NCBI RefSeq assembly: GCF_910589235.1
Contig: NC_060965.1
Span: 124,001 to 188,000 of the forward strand
Length of the DNA stretch: 64,000 bases
Origin: Vespa crabro
Lineage: Eukaryota > Arthropoda > Insecta > Hymenoptera > Vespidae
Reading direction: 5' to 3'
Within the stretch, counting starts at the first letter, position 1; every line of letters starts with the position of its first letter. Under the pieces are notes generated by a model, which was not told where the DNA came from, did no database searches, and saw only the letters and a list, made by a program, of their open reading frames with translations. Positions 62,796-64,000 of the stretch are shown here, piece after piece. The position numbers were made by a program, and so were the translations under genes.

Positions 62796-63888
62796 CGAAA
62801 TGAATTTCCGTCGTCGACCATCTCTCATAGATTACCTCTGGGCTGCGTAGACGTTTCCGACGTGACAGAGAGACCGGTCCCTCCTCTTCTCTCTTCCTTT
62901 TCTTATGAAACTAGACACGGACCGGGGATATCTACCCGAACGAATATCGTTGTTTTTGAAAAAAGAAGTTGGATCCGAAAGAAAAGTTAATCATTGAACG
63001 AGCGCGAATCGGGAGAGATCTATTTTGGGATATCGGTTCGAATATAATGAAGACGCGTCAAAATTCCTGGCATAGAGCAAACATTGGCGATTCGGTCGAA
63101 CGAGCGTCAAATAAATTCGTTCATGAATGACCGAAGCGATAACCGCATAAATAACAAAATTTTCGCTCCTATTTGAGATTCGAATGCGAATTATCGATAC
63201 GGAATTATCAGCGCGGAATCCATCATCGTTTGGCATTACGCAGAATCGTTTACATGGAAATTGTAAACCGTCTCGTCGACGAATTCGACCTATTAACAAG
63301 GATTATCCGACATCGTAAGATAATATGAAATATATTTTATAGATATGAAGGCGCTAGGATGGAACGAATGATCCCGATATCGCGCTACGATCGAACGGAA
63401 CGCGGACCCCGTTCGAATTTAGAAGGATTCGCGTTCGCGCCAACATAGAGGGCATCGTCAAGATCGTCGATAAAACGACGGCTGAGCTCGGGTTTTACTC
63501 GGAGCAGGCCGAGTGAAAGCCGGTCTTCTTTTATACGCTTTGCCCGACCCTTCCTAGACGTTTCTCCTTAGATGCTCGATAAACGAGAGAAAAGCTCGTT
63601 TCGAGTCGTCCGCCGCTCTTCTGCGAAATCTAGGTCAGTTTTCTGAGACGACGTCGTATAGGCCACTCGAAATAATTTAGTGGCGATCGATGTTACCTGG
63701 CTGAAAATAGAGAGACGCTACCGGTAGAGCGAGGTATAAGGGAGAGAGAAATGGCATTGTTATTTAATCCTATGTCGACAAACGTAGCCCACAGGGATGC
63801 GGTCGGACAGCGCGTCGTGACAGGGCGCGCGTCTTCGAGGCGTTTCCAACCGCTAACCATTTTCCTCCTTTAATCTCGAATTACCGTG

Positions 63889-63921
63889 CGAGAAAATTGC
63901 GAGAAAATTGCGAGAAAATTG
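63889..63921. repeat. Three tandem copies of an 11-bp unit
   Basis: The unit cgagaaaattg is repeated three times without mismatch. Confidence 0.95.
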
Positions 63922-64000
63922 CAGTAACGGTCGGCGACAACCAACATCGTCGCAATTGCATTCGCTTTAAAGTAATATTACCAAACGAGTAAGCGATCAA

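Larger units (their letters stand above)
8487..64000 (-). other. Dys: Giant dystrophin intron (3' part, at least 55.5 kb), position of human intron 55
   Basis: The acceptor at 8488-8487 is preceded by no proven upstream exon up to the right edge. I looked on the minus strand for the conserved end of the preceding spectrin helix (a QWQ-type peptide followed by a donor) and for repeat-type Trp motifs and found none. Either the upstream full-length exon lies beyond 64000, or short-isoform first exons lie inside this stretch. Known: in human DMD the intron at this exact boundary (55) carries the Dp116 promoter, and Drosophila makes a short Dp117 form. The candidate exons and islands inside are listed separately. 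Confidence 0.7.
51930..64000. other. Intronic stretch without a proven gene
   Basis: Triplet arrays, GA/TC tracts and the Ser-rich frame at 55899 as listed. GC rises towards the right edge (63350-63720). Confidence 0.55.

Noticed and set aside
1..64000. tRNA, rRNA and prokaryotic operon signals
   Set aside because: No T-loop with matching acceptor stem, no rRNA-like sequence, no ribosome-binding-site-led gene series; proven exons have GT-AG introns.

Overview
This is a eukaryotic, almost certainly insect, genomic window. The only protein-coding gene I can identify with confidence is dystrophin (Drosophila Dys), read on the minus strand. Three consecutive coding exons are recognisable near the left end: 8486..8314, 1818..1674 and 224..101 (5' to 3' in the gene). 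They encode the central-rod spectrin-repeat segment aligned with human dystrophin exons 56, 57 and 58. Splice sites follow GT-AG, and intron phases join correctly (0 into the first, 2 between first and second, 0 between second and third, 1 out of the third). The conceptual product is continuous.

The organism looks like a hymenopteran (bee or ant type). This is inference: intronic DNA is rich in CpG words (tcg, cga, acg), saturated with (GA/TC)n, (TA)n and triplet microsatellites, and shows no recognisable transposon ORF, terminal repeat or prokaryotic gene structure.

Layout, left to right. 1-100 is the start of a further intron. 101-224 is the exon 58 counterpart. 225-1673 is an intron of 1449 bp. 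1674-1818 is the exon 57 counterpart. 1819-8313 is an intron of 6495 bp. 8314-8486 is the exon 56 counterpart. 8487-64000 shows no further exon that I can prove, so it is the 3' part of an intron at least 55.5 kb long, at the same position and phase as human intron 55, or it contains an internal promoter of a short isoform. Inside it are several splice-bounded open segments on the gene's strand. The best is a 42-nt cassette-like exon at 51881-51922. Others end at 9537 and 11891, and one starts at 36588. There are also CpG-rich repeat-free islands (5440-5560, 16674-17240, 36890-37150), a possible POU/homeodomain element near 43970, about 35 long GA/TC tracts, several CpG-containing triplet arrays, a 45-nt alternating purine-pyrimidine run, and several perfect hairpins or palindromes.

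The many 60-190 codon open frames elsewhere are mostly chance frames over low-complexity DNA. Many have no ATG and begin at GTG or TTG. I did not annotate them as genes.
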